From Candidatus Accumulibacter meliphilus (GTDB lineage Bacteria > Pseudomonadota > Gammaproteobacteria > Burkholderiales > Rhodocyclaceae), in contig QPGA01000019.1 of the NCBI GenBank assembly GCA_003332265.1, positions 15,513 through 72,595 of the forward strand: a stretch of DNA of 57,083 nt, in the 5' to 3' direction. Position 1 is the first letter of the stretch. Each line of letters starts with the position of its first letter. The notes under the pieces were generated by a model. The model did no database searches. It was not told the DNA's origin and saw nothing but the letters and a program-made list of their open reading frames with translations. Shown here piece by piece: positions 25,001-32,723 of this stretch. The position numbers and the translations under genes were made by a program.

Positions 25001-26942
25001 CTTTGGCGAGCCATCCTTCGTGTGCAGCGAAGACTACAGCAGCTACCGGGTGTCGCTGACCATCACTGGCGGCACGCCGCCCTACCGGGTGGATGGGCAG
25101 GCCATCGAGGGCGACCACCACACCAGCGCGCCGATCGATAGCGGCACGGCGGTGAATCTGGAAGTGCTCGATAGCCGTGACTGCGCCGCCGCAATCAGCT
25201 TCACGCATAGCTGTGTGAGACCGTGCGACTTCAGCTTCAGCGTCGGTTGTACCGACGCGTCGGACTCGGCGCCCGTGATTGTCACGCCGACCGGCGGCAT
25301 TGCGCCTTACACGCTCATGGTCGACGAGCAGGACTACCAGCCGCTGCCGGAAATACTCGTCCTCAACAGCGGCGAGCATACGCTGACGCTGCGCGATAGC
25401 GAAGGCAGGCAATCGCCCGTGCGAAACGTCTATGTTGCGCCGCAGCTGCTGTTTGGCGAACCGTCATTCGACTGCGGTGAAGACTACAGCAGTTATCGGG
25501 CGTCATTGACCATCAGTGGCGGGATTCCGCCCTACCGGGTAAATGGCCAGGCCATCGACGGCGATGGCTACACCAGCGAGTGGATCGACAGTGGCACGGC
25601 GGTGGATCTGGAAGTGCTCGATAGCCGTGACTGCGCCGCCGCAATCAGCCTCACCCATACATGTGTGCAAGCGTGCGACTTTAGCTTCAGCGTCGGTTGT
25701 ACCGACGCCGAGGACACGGCGCCAGTGATGGTGACGCCGACTGGCGGCATTGCGCCTTACACGCTCATGGTCGACGAGGAGGCCTACCAGCCACTGCCGG
25801 CAATACTCATTCTCAGCAGCGGCGAGCATACGCTGACGCTGCGTGACAGCGAAGGCAGCGAATCGCCTGCGCGCGGCGTCGAGGTTGCGCAGCACTTGTT
25901 CCTGGACGAGCCGGCATTTTTCTGCAGCGAGGATGGCAGCACGTACACCGCGACCTTTACTTTCGGCGGCGGTACGCCTCCCTACTTTGTTGATGGCGGC
26001 AAGCTCGCCGAAGGCCTGTTCATGTACACCACGGCGCCGATTGGCAGTGGTGCGAGTAGCGAATTCGAACTGGTCGATAGCCGCAATTGTTCTGCCAAAG
26101 CCGCCTTCACGCACAGCTGTGAAGCCGCCTGCGACTTGCCGTGTGCCGGGATCAGCCTTGACCGCGGCTATCGTTTCTGGCTCCCGGATCCGGATCCCAA
26201 GCGACCCTACACGAGTGTTGGTTTTGAAGTGGCTGAGTTTTCTCTTGAGATCTCAGCGGGCGAGCGCCTTGACCTCTCCGCACAGCTCAGTGAAATCCTG
26301 CAGGTCGAAGATATCGACCAGTTGAATGAAAACTTTGCCGATCTGGTAAAGCAATGGTTGAGCAGAATCAACGAACTGATTGCCGGGATCACCGGTAATC
26401 CCGATTGGCTGAAGTTGAGCTACCAGGCGCTGTCTCCGGGTTTCATGGGAACGCTGAGAATCGAATACTTCGAATGCCTGGGCTTCGATTTCCGGATCCA
26501 GTCTTTCGTCCAGCGCGGGGAAGAGTCGGACGATCTGGACGTCGCTTACTTGCCCGAGGGAACTTCTATTCGGCGTAAGGCGATTGAAGGCAACGCAATC
26601 ATTGTGCCGGCTTTCGACGCAATCCGAATCGACAAGTGCCATCCAGAGACCAAGCCGGAGAGGCTCTGTCCGGACGATCTGAATCTCAAGCTGGAGATTG
26701 ACGTTTCGGTCGACGGGCGCGGGGCACTGCTGAAGGCGAGTGCGACGGGTGATGAGCAGCCGGTCGCCTACCTTTGGGAAGCGCAGGACGGACAACCGCC
26801 GCTGGCCAACGGCGATTCCGGCTGGTTCGAATTCACAGGCGATGCTGGCCCCATCAGCAAGAGAGTTCGTGTGACTGCCTTTACAAAAAGGGGGTGTCGC
26901 AGCAGTCGGGAAACAACAATCAACTTTGAAGAACTGGGCTAG
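22065..26942 (+). CDS. 1625-aa repeat protein in the eCIS tail-fibre slot
   Basis: I do not recognise a named family. The N-terminal about 150 residues (SYPVFEANQVLTSGHLNDGFNYLDEQEHQTR, LIGIGIACGLEIRLLGG, GCGVTSQGYLM) form a compact module I associate with giant proteins of Bacteroidota-type eCIS. A long alpha/beta region follows to about residue 900. Residues about 905-1360 form alternating beta-sandwich-like repeats with a 150-residue period containing GGxPPYRVxGxxI, DSGTAVxLEVLDSRDCAAAIS and GEHTLTLRDSE motifs, reminiscent of SprB/PKD-like adhesin repeats. The last about 260 residues are different. It sits between Afp12-like and tape-measure genes, exactly where PVC clusters carry the Pvc13 fibre, so a surface or receptor-binding role is the leading inference. 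Confidence 0.75.
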   Translation: MKPEQDSYPVFEANQVLTSGHLNDGFNYLDEQEHQTRARLIGIGIACGLEIRLLGGTTIEVSKGCGVTSQGYLMVEPEAVSLVAYRADYRIPDEVDYPVFRDAEKQQYPLWELFPAGEPNTLELASVAGFLDDKAVLLFMELKQQGLRNCSPNNCDDKGSEVAVSVRRLLIKREHLDLISAAAAQLAAGLTSRDRQEREQAQLDLPDLRLPRLAFPRPNELRSQDILAAFVNVFQANQLAQGLGEALQAAYQAFRPWLQEEYPDDPFSDFAAKFGFLDQVLVADTTTTVQARFLPYYYDAFDDLLRAYDEFRWQASGLICACCPPVDLFARHLMLGLPSDSTDALPGIYRHGFLASPAISGCAEKTKEVRLLFKRIVEMLASFTAAPPLFAGLSEIDERIDPQIRITPSVLGGKPLAERAIPYYYEQTGKPPLYEIWNGEKTRRNRGNRNLAYRAYEYRPEPPRFVRDPLSYDFEAYDFLRIEGHLGKPYLAVMRTLLQLKQTYRLPIEIIALRSGPYDEQQTVDLSAESCRFQDLEAVFDALREQVLSALAEGVRFLYAIPLEGEQVGGGALPGGTPQLALLKAYAADFSYAADSVGAWFEKYLKLFQARPYVDVDHSQINEEAVLRVVWELLAGTSKSPLPSRYYGHIVVLYYLSKLAETLPPSLDLLSQADFENKCQDLLGLVRFFRSPAASAISQELKAFIPEDDLIDHFDQVLSSCQLAPLQSVHGEYGRRIGELKKKQFLVRFIADHPGMEHKAGVPLGGTFILVYHGVPAPALASTPAVAERTLSSPDDSRRAVVSVAGASVETRELADAISRISHNESLLSNPDINLLLDSLVGKPQGISSETGFAARLTKGDSRSLIDTVGDELAAGTVIADFYLPYLCCSDCSAIQFVVPRIPPTFTATVACTNAEGYATVSVAPQRGFPPYTVKVDDENHQNLSQELLLSVGQHTLLIRDSESTESAPQKVTVAPHLLFGEPSFVCSEDYSSYRVSLTITGGTPPYRVDGQAIEGDHHTSAPIDSGTAVNLEVLDSRDCAAAISFTHSCVRPCDFSFSVGCTDASDSAPVIVTPTGGIAPYTLMVDEQDYQPLPEILVLNSGEHTLTLRDSEGRQSPVRNVYVAPQLLFGEPSFDCGEDYSSYRASLTISGGIPPYRVNGQAIDGDGYTSEWIDSGTAVDLEVLDSRDCAAAISLTHTCVQACDFSFSVGCTDAEDTAPVMVTPTGGIAPYTLMVDEEAYQPLPAILILSSGEHTLTLRDSEGSESPARGVEVAQHLFLDEPAFFCSEDGSTYTATFTFGGGTPPYFVDGGKLAEGLFMYTTAPIGSGASSEFELVDSRNCSAKAAFTHSCEAACDLPCAGISLDRGYRFWLPDPDPKRPYTSVGFEVAEFSLEISAGERLDLSAQLSEILQVEDIDQLNENFADLVKQWLSRINELIAGITGNPDWLKLSYQALSPGFMGTLRIEYFECLGFDFRIQSFVQRGEESDDLDVAYLPEGTSIRRKAIEGNAIIVPAFDAIRIDKCHPETKPERLCPDDLNLKLEIDVSVDGRGALLKASATGDEQPVAYLWEAQDGQPPLANGDSGWFEFTGDAGPISKRVRVTAFTKRGCRSSRETTINFEELG
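24999..26142 (+). repeat. In-frame tandem repeat, 450-bp period, within the fibre-slot gene
   Basis: Two complete units start at 24999 and 25449 and a truncated, diverged third at 25899; the spacing is exactly 450 bases each time. The first two units are nearly identical over long stretches (for example the segments coding SGTAVxLEVLDSRDCAAAIS and PTGGIAPYTLMVDE). Each unit encodes two subdomains of about 75 residues. A half unit precedes the first one (from about 24779). Preserved spacing and high identity point to recent internal duplication or ongoing homogenisation. Confidence 0.88.
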
Positions 26943-27133
26943 CGCGTTGTTGGCGGTACTGGTGACGAGGATGTACGAGCGGCCGGAACGGGAGATCTCG
27001 CACTCGTCCAGGGGTGCAGAAAGGGAAAGGAAGCGGTGCCTGTCTTGATCGCCGCGGGGCGTCTTGAAAAGCCTTGACCGCTTGGCAAGCGCTTGATTTC
27101 TGGAAGTCCATTTTCTTACAGGCAGGACTGTCG

Positions 27134-29026
27134 ATGCCGACCACTCAGCAGCACATCATCCGCCGGCACTTCCTGCACGTCGAGCTGTCTGGATCGGAGT
27201 CCGATGGCCTGGCCCTGCAGCGTCGTTTGTCGGAGCTGTGCCGTCTTGCGCTGCCGCCGGCCCTGGAAGCCGTATTCGACCACGCCGTTCCGCCGCATGT
27301 GCACCTCCGCATCGACCGGCTGGACGTCGATGCGGGCACCGTGGATCTGGCGACCCTGGAAGCTGATCTGCTCGCCGCCGTCAGCGAGGCCGTCGACAAG
27401 CAACTGCGCGGACAAATTGCCCCAAGGCTGCTTCTCGATGGCAGCAAGTCGACCGATGCCAGCCGCCAAACCGAGCAGCAATCCGTCGAGGCAGCGTGGG
27501 TCTTCTTCCTGCATACCGGTACCCTGCCGTGGTGGTTCTGTTTGCCGGCAGGCCAGTCGCTCGAACAGGCCATCGCCGACTCCTGGCAAGGAGCGACACC
27601 GCCAAACGCCAGCCCGCGTTCCTTCCAGGCCGATCTCCTCGTGGCCCTCGGCTCGACGGCTGTCCGGCAACGCCTGCTGACGCAGTACTCTCCGGATTTT
27701 CTGGAAAGACTGCTGGCCAGACTGTCAGTGCCAGGCCTGCAGGCGATACGTGCGGCGAGTGCCGGGCTGGCGAGCGCGGTGATGGCGCCGCGCGGACGGC
27801 AGCGCTTTGTCCGGCAGCTTTGGCAAACAGCTTTCGCGGGACTGGCGGCAGGCGAAGTAGGCGCTGCCGCTGCGTTGGTCGCCAGCAGCTGGCAGGCCTT
27901 GACAGCAGGCGAACGGCAAGAGCCCGGGTTGTCGGAATGGCTGGCCAGGCACTGGCCGCAGGCGATCGACCCCGCCGCGACAGACGCCGGAGGCGATGTC
28001 TTGCCGGCTGGCCGTCTTTTGAGCGACGCCACAAGCCGTGCAGCGCCATCGACGAGCGAGCCGGCGCCTGCGTTCGCAGCCGCATCCACTCAGTGGAGCG
28101 CCACCCCGGAGCAAACTCGCTCGCCAGAGCCCCCTGGCAGCGGCCAGGCGATGTCGGTCGAGAGACGCCGCCCTTCAGCGGCAAGTCCTGTCAGCGCGCT
28201 GCCGGGCCAGGCGGCGTACCCAAGCGCTGGCGAAGCCGAACGCGCGCAGCCGGCAGTAGGCCTCGCTTCGGCGCCGAGCTTGGCGCCATCGTCACGAGCA
28301 ATCGTCGGCACGGACGGCGTGGCCGAGAAAGTGGCCGACAAAGCGGCTGAGCTCCCGCCCGAGCACGCGGCCGAGCAGGTTGTCGACGATGCACGGCAAG
28401 CGCACCGCCGACGCGAAGCAGACGACCGTCGCCGTACGCCCAGCACGGCCGCGGCGCAGGCTGCCGCCGGCGAATCCGGACGAGCCCCGTGCAGTGCCCC
28501 CAGGCGCAGCGATCGGATCGACCTCACCGAAGGCGTCTATGTCGATTGCGCCGGCGTGATTCTGCTGCACCCCTTCCTGGTGCGCTTCTTTGAGACGCTT
28601 GCTATCGCCGAAGAGGGTCGGCTGTTGCAGCCCGAGCGAGCGCTGTGTCTGCTGCATTTCCTGGCCACCGGTCAGCGTGTTGCACCCGAATACGCGCTGA
28701 CCTTGGCGAAGCTGCTGTGCAATGTGCCTTTCGCGACGCCGGTCAAAGCGGATGTGGGCCTGACCGTTGCCGAGATTGCAGAGGCCGAGGCCTTGCTGGT
28801 GGCCGTGATTGGCCACTGGGACGCGCTGCGCAACACTTCGCCCGACGGCTTGCGCGGAAGCTTCCTGGTGCGTCCGGGAAAAATGTCTCAGGGCGGTGAC
28901 GGCGATTTTCTCCTGCAGGTCGAGGGCCAGTCGTGCGACATCCTGCTCGATCGCCTGCCCTGGGGCCTTGGCGTCGTCAAGCTGCCGTGGATGGAGAGAA
29001 TGCTGTGGGTCGAATGGGCGCACTAG
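27134..29026 (+). CDS. Contractile injection system tape measure protein (CIS_TMP, Pvc14/Afp14-like)
   Basis: 630 residues. The family sets tube length. N-terminal signature: HIIRRHFLHVELSGSESDGLALQRRLSELCR, LPPALEAVFDHAVPPHVHLRIDRLDVDAGTVDL, then a TGTLPWWF segment. The centre (roughly residues 290-450) is low-complexity and rich in Ala, Pro, Ser and Arg, the part expected to vary with tube length. The C-terminal domain is highly typical: VYVDCAGVILLHPFLVRFFETL, RALCLLHFLATGQRVAPEYALTLAKLLCNVPF, SFLVRPGKM and the end LPWGLGVVKLPWMERMLWVEW. ATG 27134 has AGGCAGGA upstream; an in-frame TTG at 27074 extends the frame but lacks a ribosome site and would add non-family sequence. Confidence 0.94.
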   Translation: MPTTQQHIIRRHFLHVELSGSESDGLALQRRLSELCRLALPPALEAVFDHAVPPHVHLRIDRLDVDAGTVDLATLEADLLAAVSEAVDKQLRGQIAPRLLLDGSKSTDASRQTEQQSVEAAWVFFLHTGTLPWWFCLPAGQSLEQAIADSWQGATPPNASPRSFQADLLVALGSTAVRQRLLTQYSPDFLERLLARLSVPGLQAIRAASAGLASAVMAPRGRQRFVRQLWQTAFAGLAAGEVGAAAALVASSWQALTAGERQEPGLSEWLARHWPQAIDPAATDAGGDVLPAGRLLSDATSRAAPSTSEPAPAFAAASTQWSATPEQTRSPEPPGSGQAMSVERRRPSAASPVSALPGQAAYPSAGEAERAQPAVGLASAPSLAPSSRAIVGTDGVAEKVADKAAELPPEHAAEQVVDDARQAHRRREADDRRRTPSTAAAQAAAGESGRAPCSAPRRSDRIDLTEGVYVDCAGVILLHPFLVRFFETLAIAEEGRLLQPERALCLLHFLATGQRVAPEYALTLAKLLCNVPFATPVKADVGLTVAEIAEAEALLVAVIGHWDALRNTSPDGLRGSFLVRPGKMSQGGDGDFLLQVEGQSCDILLDRLPWGLGVVKLPWMERMLWVEWAH

Positions 29027-29068
29027 GTGGTGCTATGTCCGTTGATTAGCCAGCCAGAGGCATGAGCC

Positions 29069-32000
29069 ATGAAAACCAGCTCGGAAAAATCATCGACCAC
29101 CCCTGCGAAGCATGCGGCTTCGAATCAGCCCTTTTTCGCGCCGGCACGCGCTGCCGGATTCTTTGCGGCGGTCAGCGCCGCGCCTGCCGTCCAGTTCAAG
29201 ATGGCGGTCAACAAACCCGGCGACAAGTTCGAGCAGGAAGCCGACCGGATGGCCGACAAGGTGCTGCGCATGCCGGCCCCGCCGGCCCCGACCAAAGAGG
29301 AAAAACTGCAGCGTCAGCCGGGCGAGCAGACAAAGAAAGACGAGCAGATCCAGAAAGCCGCGTTGCCGGAAGAAAAGCTGCAAAAAGCGCCACAGGTGGA
29401 AGAGAAAGTCCAGAAAGCCTCGCTTCCCGAAGAAAAAATCCAGACCGCGGCAATGCCCGAGGACAAGCTCCAGAAAAAAGAGGGCGACAAACAAGAGGGC
29501 GACAAACGCGACGACGGAAAACTGCAAAAGGCGCCGGCGGCCGACGAAAAACTTCAACGCAAAGGCGGCGACGCGACGCCGGCAGTCGGCGACAGCGTGC
29601 AGTCAGCCATTCGCCAGCAGAGCACCGGCGGGCAGCCCTTGTCCAGCGACGTGCGCGCCTTCATGGAGCCGCGCTTTGGCGCCGATTTCAGCACGGTCCG
29701 GGTGCACCACGACGCCGATTCAGCCAGCCTCAACAATCAGCTGAGCGCCCGCGCCTTCACCTACCAGAATCACGTTTTCTTCTCGCGCGACCAGTATCAG
29801 CCGGGCAGCAGCGACGGCAAGCAACTGCTGGCCCACGAACTGACGCACACCGTCCAACAGGGCCACGCCGTACAACGCGCACCGGTGGTCAGCACGACGA
29901 CTACGCCGCCGCCGGTGCAACGGCTGGGTCTCTCCGACGCGCTCGACTATTTCGCCGACAAGGCTTATCTGATCCCCGGTTTCCGGCTGTTGACCCTGCT
30001 GCTCGGCTTCAACCCGATCAACATGCGCTCGGCCGACCGCAACGCGGCCAACTTGTTGCGCGCGCTGATCGAGTTGATCCCTGGCGGCATCTTTATCACG
30101 CAGGCGCTCGACAACCACGGCGTGATCAACAAGGCGGCCGCATGGGTCGAACAAAAGCTGGCTCTGCTCGGCAACATTGGCGGCGAAATCGTCGGCGGCT
30201 TGAAGCGCTTCATGGATTCGCTGAGCTGGCGCGACATCTTCGACCTCGGCGGCGTATGGGAGCGCGCCAAACGCATTTTCACCGAGCCGATCGGGCGTCT
30301 GATCGCTTTCGGCGGCTCGGTCGTGGTCGAGATCCTCAAGATGGTCAAGGACGCCATCCTGAAACCGCTCGCCGCATTGGCACAGGGTACGCGCGGCTAC
30401 GACCTGCTCAAGGCCATCCTCGGCGAAGACCCGATCACCGGCGAAGCGGTACCGCGCACCGCCGACACCCTGATCGGCGGCTTCATGAAGCTCATCGGTC
30501 AGGAGGAAATCTGGGAAAACATCAAGAAGGGCAACGCCATCGCCCGTGCCTGGGCCTGGTTCCAGGGCGCCCTGAATGGCTTGATGGGCTTCGTGCGCAG
30601 CGTTCCGCGCCGGATCGTCATGACCTTGAGCTCGCTGACCTTCAAGGACGTCATCAGCGTCGCCGGCGCTTTCGGCAAGTTGGTCGGCGCCTTCGTCTCC
30701 ATCGCCGGGGACTTCATCAGTTGGGGGCTCCAGCAGGTCATTTCGCTGCTCGAAATTCTCTTCTCGGTCGTCGCGCCCAGCGTCGTGCCCTACCTCAAGA
30801 AGGCGCGAGCCGCGTTCACGACGATTATCAAGAACCCGATTGCTTTCGTCGGCAACCTGGTTCGCGCCGGCAGACAGGGCTTCCAGATGTTTGCCAGCAA
30901 TATCGGGACGCACCTGAAGGCGGCCTTGATCAAGTGGATCGTCGGCCCCCTCGGCGACGCGGGAGTCTACATCCCGACGTCGTTCTCGTTGATGGAAATC
31001 GTCAAGCTGGTGCTTTCGGTTCTCGGCCTGACCTGGCAAGCCATCCGTAGCAAGCTGGTCAAGATCATCCCCGACCCGATTCTCGCCGGCCTGGAAAAAA
31101 CGGCGGCGATTCTGGTAACCCTGGTCAAGGAAGGCCCGGCCGCCGCCTGGGAGCAAATCAAGAGCGAGTTGAGCGAGTTGAAAGACCAATTGATCGCCAA
31201 GGTCACCGAAATGATCTCCAGCGAGGTCGTCAAGGCGGCGGTAACGAAGCTGGTGAGCATGCTCAACCCCGCGGGCGCCGTAGTGCAGGCGATCATTGCC
31301 ATTTACAACACGATCACTTTCTTCATCGAGAAGATTCAGCAGATCGGCGCCGTCGTTGCTTCGTTCATCGACTCGATTGCCGCGATCGCCGCCGGCCAGG
31401 TCGGCGCGGCGGCAAAGACAGTCGAGCAGACGATGGCCAACACGCTGACCGTGATCATCGCCTTCCTCGCCAAGTTCGCCGGCCTCGGCAACATCCCCGA
31501 CAAGATCGTCGGCATCATCAAGAAGATCCGCCAGCCGATCGACAAGGGGCTGGACAAGATCGTCAGCTTCTTGGGGAATATGCTGAAAAAAATGGGTTCA
31601 GCTGTCAAGGGAGCGGCTGGATCAATTTTTCAGTGGTGGAAGAAGAAGTTTTCCATCGACGCTGGCGGCGAGAAGCACAGTTTTTATTTCCAGGGTGAAG
31701 AGGACTCGGCAGAGCCCATGGTCGCCAGCAGTCCGAAACGGATTGAAGATTTTGTTGCTGCGGCAAGGGCCGATTCAGAAATAACTGGCAATCCGAAGAA
31801 AAAGGCGTCACTGGACGCTATCGCTAAGGAAATCCCCATTCTCCGCAAGATTCGTAGTGATTTGCGACGCTTGAAAGACGCAGCCGAGGCGAAGCGCAAG
31901 CCGTATCTCGACAATCTTGACAAAAGCATCGCTAAAATTGGGGCCGGCCTCGGGGTAGTCTTGGCGGGGTCCAAGAGCGGGACGAAAGACACTCCCATAC

Positions 32001-32551
32001 CTATACCCTGGCCTAAACCAGCCTACAAAGACTATCCAAAGCTTTATTTGTTCAACCAAGGCGACAAGAACAAGCCCAAGTGGAAGTTGTCGGCAATAAG
32101 GGCGACCGGTACGCGGGTGGCGGCCACCTATACTCCTGATGGTAACCACAGCATCGGGTCAGGGCCACCTGCGCCGCCGACCGAACTCCGCGGCCTGGGA
32201 ATCAAGGCTCCTTACCAGCTAACTGATGGCGACCTTGTTGGGCCTCTGTCGGAAGCGAGTACACCAGGTGGCGACAAGATAAACAGCCTGCTGGGTCGCT
32301 ACGGTTGGGATGCTTCCAGTGAATACATGGATGGTGACCACGTGGTCGAAATTCAGTTTGGTGGAAAAGATGTCCGAGAGAACCTCTGGCCTCTTGACGC
32401 TAGCATTAACCGTGGCGCCGGATCTAGACTTGCCAAGCTACAAGTTGATTTGGATGGACAAAAAATAACTATCGATTGGCTTAAAAAGGCAAAAAATAGA
32501 CCAGGCGATAAAGCTAGCAAGTATTTCTTCATAATTGATAGAGTAACTTGA
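29069..32551 (+). CDS. DUF4157 (eCIS core domain) protein with C-terminal HNH-like nuclease: candidate effector
   Basis: 1160 residues. Residues about 65-175 are a charged low-complexity region built of repeats such as PEEKLQKAP, VEEKVQKAS and PEEKIQTAA. Residues about 184-265 are DUF4157, the domain found in many eCIS cargo proteins, including LSSDVRAFMEPRFGADFSTVRVH and a HELTH zinc-type motif at 256-260. A long region (about 280-870) of amphipathic or hydrophobic helices follows. The last about 130 residues contain DGDHVVEIQFGG (His 1091) and ENLWPLDASINRGAG (Asn 1105, Asn 1114), a His-Asn pattern like HNH/colicin-type nucleases found at toxin C-termini. Start ATG 29069 has AGAGG nine bases upstream. 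It sits between tape measure and ATPase genes. The nuclease assignment is motif-level, not proven. Confidence 0.85.
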   Translation: MKTSSEKSSTTPAKHAASNQPFFAPARAAGFFAAVSAAPAVQFKMAVNKPGDKFEQEADRMADKVLRMPAPPAPTKEEKLQRQPGEQTKKDEQIQKAALPEEKLQKAPQVEEKVQKASLPEEKIQTAAMPEDKLQKKEGDKQEGDKRDDGKLQKAPAADEKLQRKGGDATPAVGDSVQSAIRQQSTGGQPLSSDVRAFMEPRFGADFSTVRVHHDADSASLNNQLSARAFTYQNHVFFSRDQYQPGSSDGKQLLAHELTHTVQQGHAVQRAPVVSTTTTPPPVQRLGLSDALDYFADKAYLIPGFRLLTLLLGFNPINMRSADRNAANLLRALIELIPGGIFITQALDNHGVINKAAAWVEQKLALLGNIGGEIVGGLKRFMDSLSWRDIFDLGGVWERAKRIFTEPIGRLIAFGGSVVVEILKMVKDAILKPLAALAQGTRGYDLLKAILGEDPITGEAVPRTADTLIGGFMKLIGQEEIWENIKKGNAIARAWAWFQGALNGLMGFVRSVPRRIVMTLSSLTFKDVISVAGAFGKLVGAFVSIAGDFISWGLQQVISLLEILFSVVAPSVVPYLKKARAAFTTIIKNPIAFVGNLVRAGRQGFQMFASNIGTHLKAALIKWIVGPLGDAGVYIPTSFSLMEIVKLVLSVLGLTWQAIRSKLVKIIPDPILAGLEKTAAILVTLVKEGPAAAWEQIKSELSELKDQLIAKVTEMISSEVVKAAVTKLVSMLNPAGAVVQAIIAIYNTITFFIEKIQQIGAVVASFIDSIAAIAAGQVGAAAKTVEQTMANTLTVIIAFLAKFAGLGNIPDKIVGIIKKIRQPIDKGLDKIVSFLGNMLKKMGSAVKGAAGSIFQWWKKKFSIDAGGEKHSFYFQGEEDSAEPMVASSPKRIEDFVAAARADSEITGNPKKKASLDAIAKEIPILRKIRSDLRRLKDAAEAKRKPYLDNLDKSIAKIGAGLGVVLAGSKSGTKDTPIPIPWPKPAYKDYPKLYLFNQGDKNKPKWKLSAIRATGTRVAATYTPDGNHSIGSGPPAPPTELRGLGIKAPYQLTDGDLVGPLSEASTPGGDKINSLLGRYGWDASSEYMDGDHVVEIQFGGKDVRENLWPLDASINRGAGSRLAKLQVDLDGQKITIDWLKKAKNRPGDKASKYFFIIDRVT

Positions 32552-32723
32552 CAGCAAGCAAGAGATTTTCTTGGTTTTTACCTGAAGTGAGTTTCGTACA
32601 ATTGTTTCGCACTCCACCCTGAGCTTGCTGTATGGAGTGACAGAAAGAGCGATCTTCTTATCGACTTGTTTCCCGTAAAACAACTATGCGGGCCGTCAAT
32701 AATTTCAGGAGCTCCCTTTTGCG

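Noticed and set aside
29062-31050. 662-aa plus-strand frame starting 7 bases before the effector
   Set aside because: Arg-rich frame-shifted reading of the DUF4157 gene; the correct frame has clear domains.
32438-32683. 81-aa minus-strand frame at the end of the effector as an immunity gene
   Set aside because: It overlaps the effector's coding end, has no ribosome site and no recognisable domain; eCIS cargo often lacks immunity genes.
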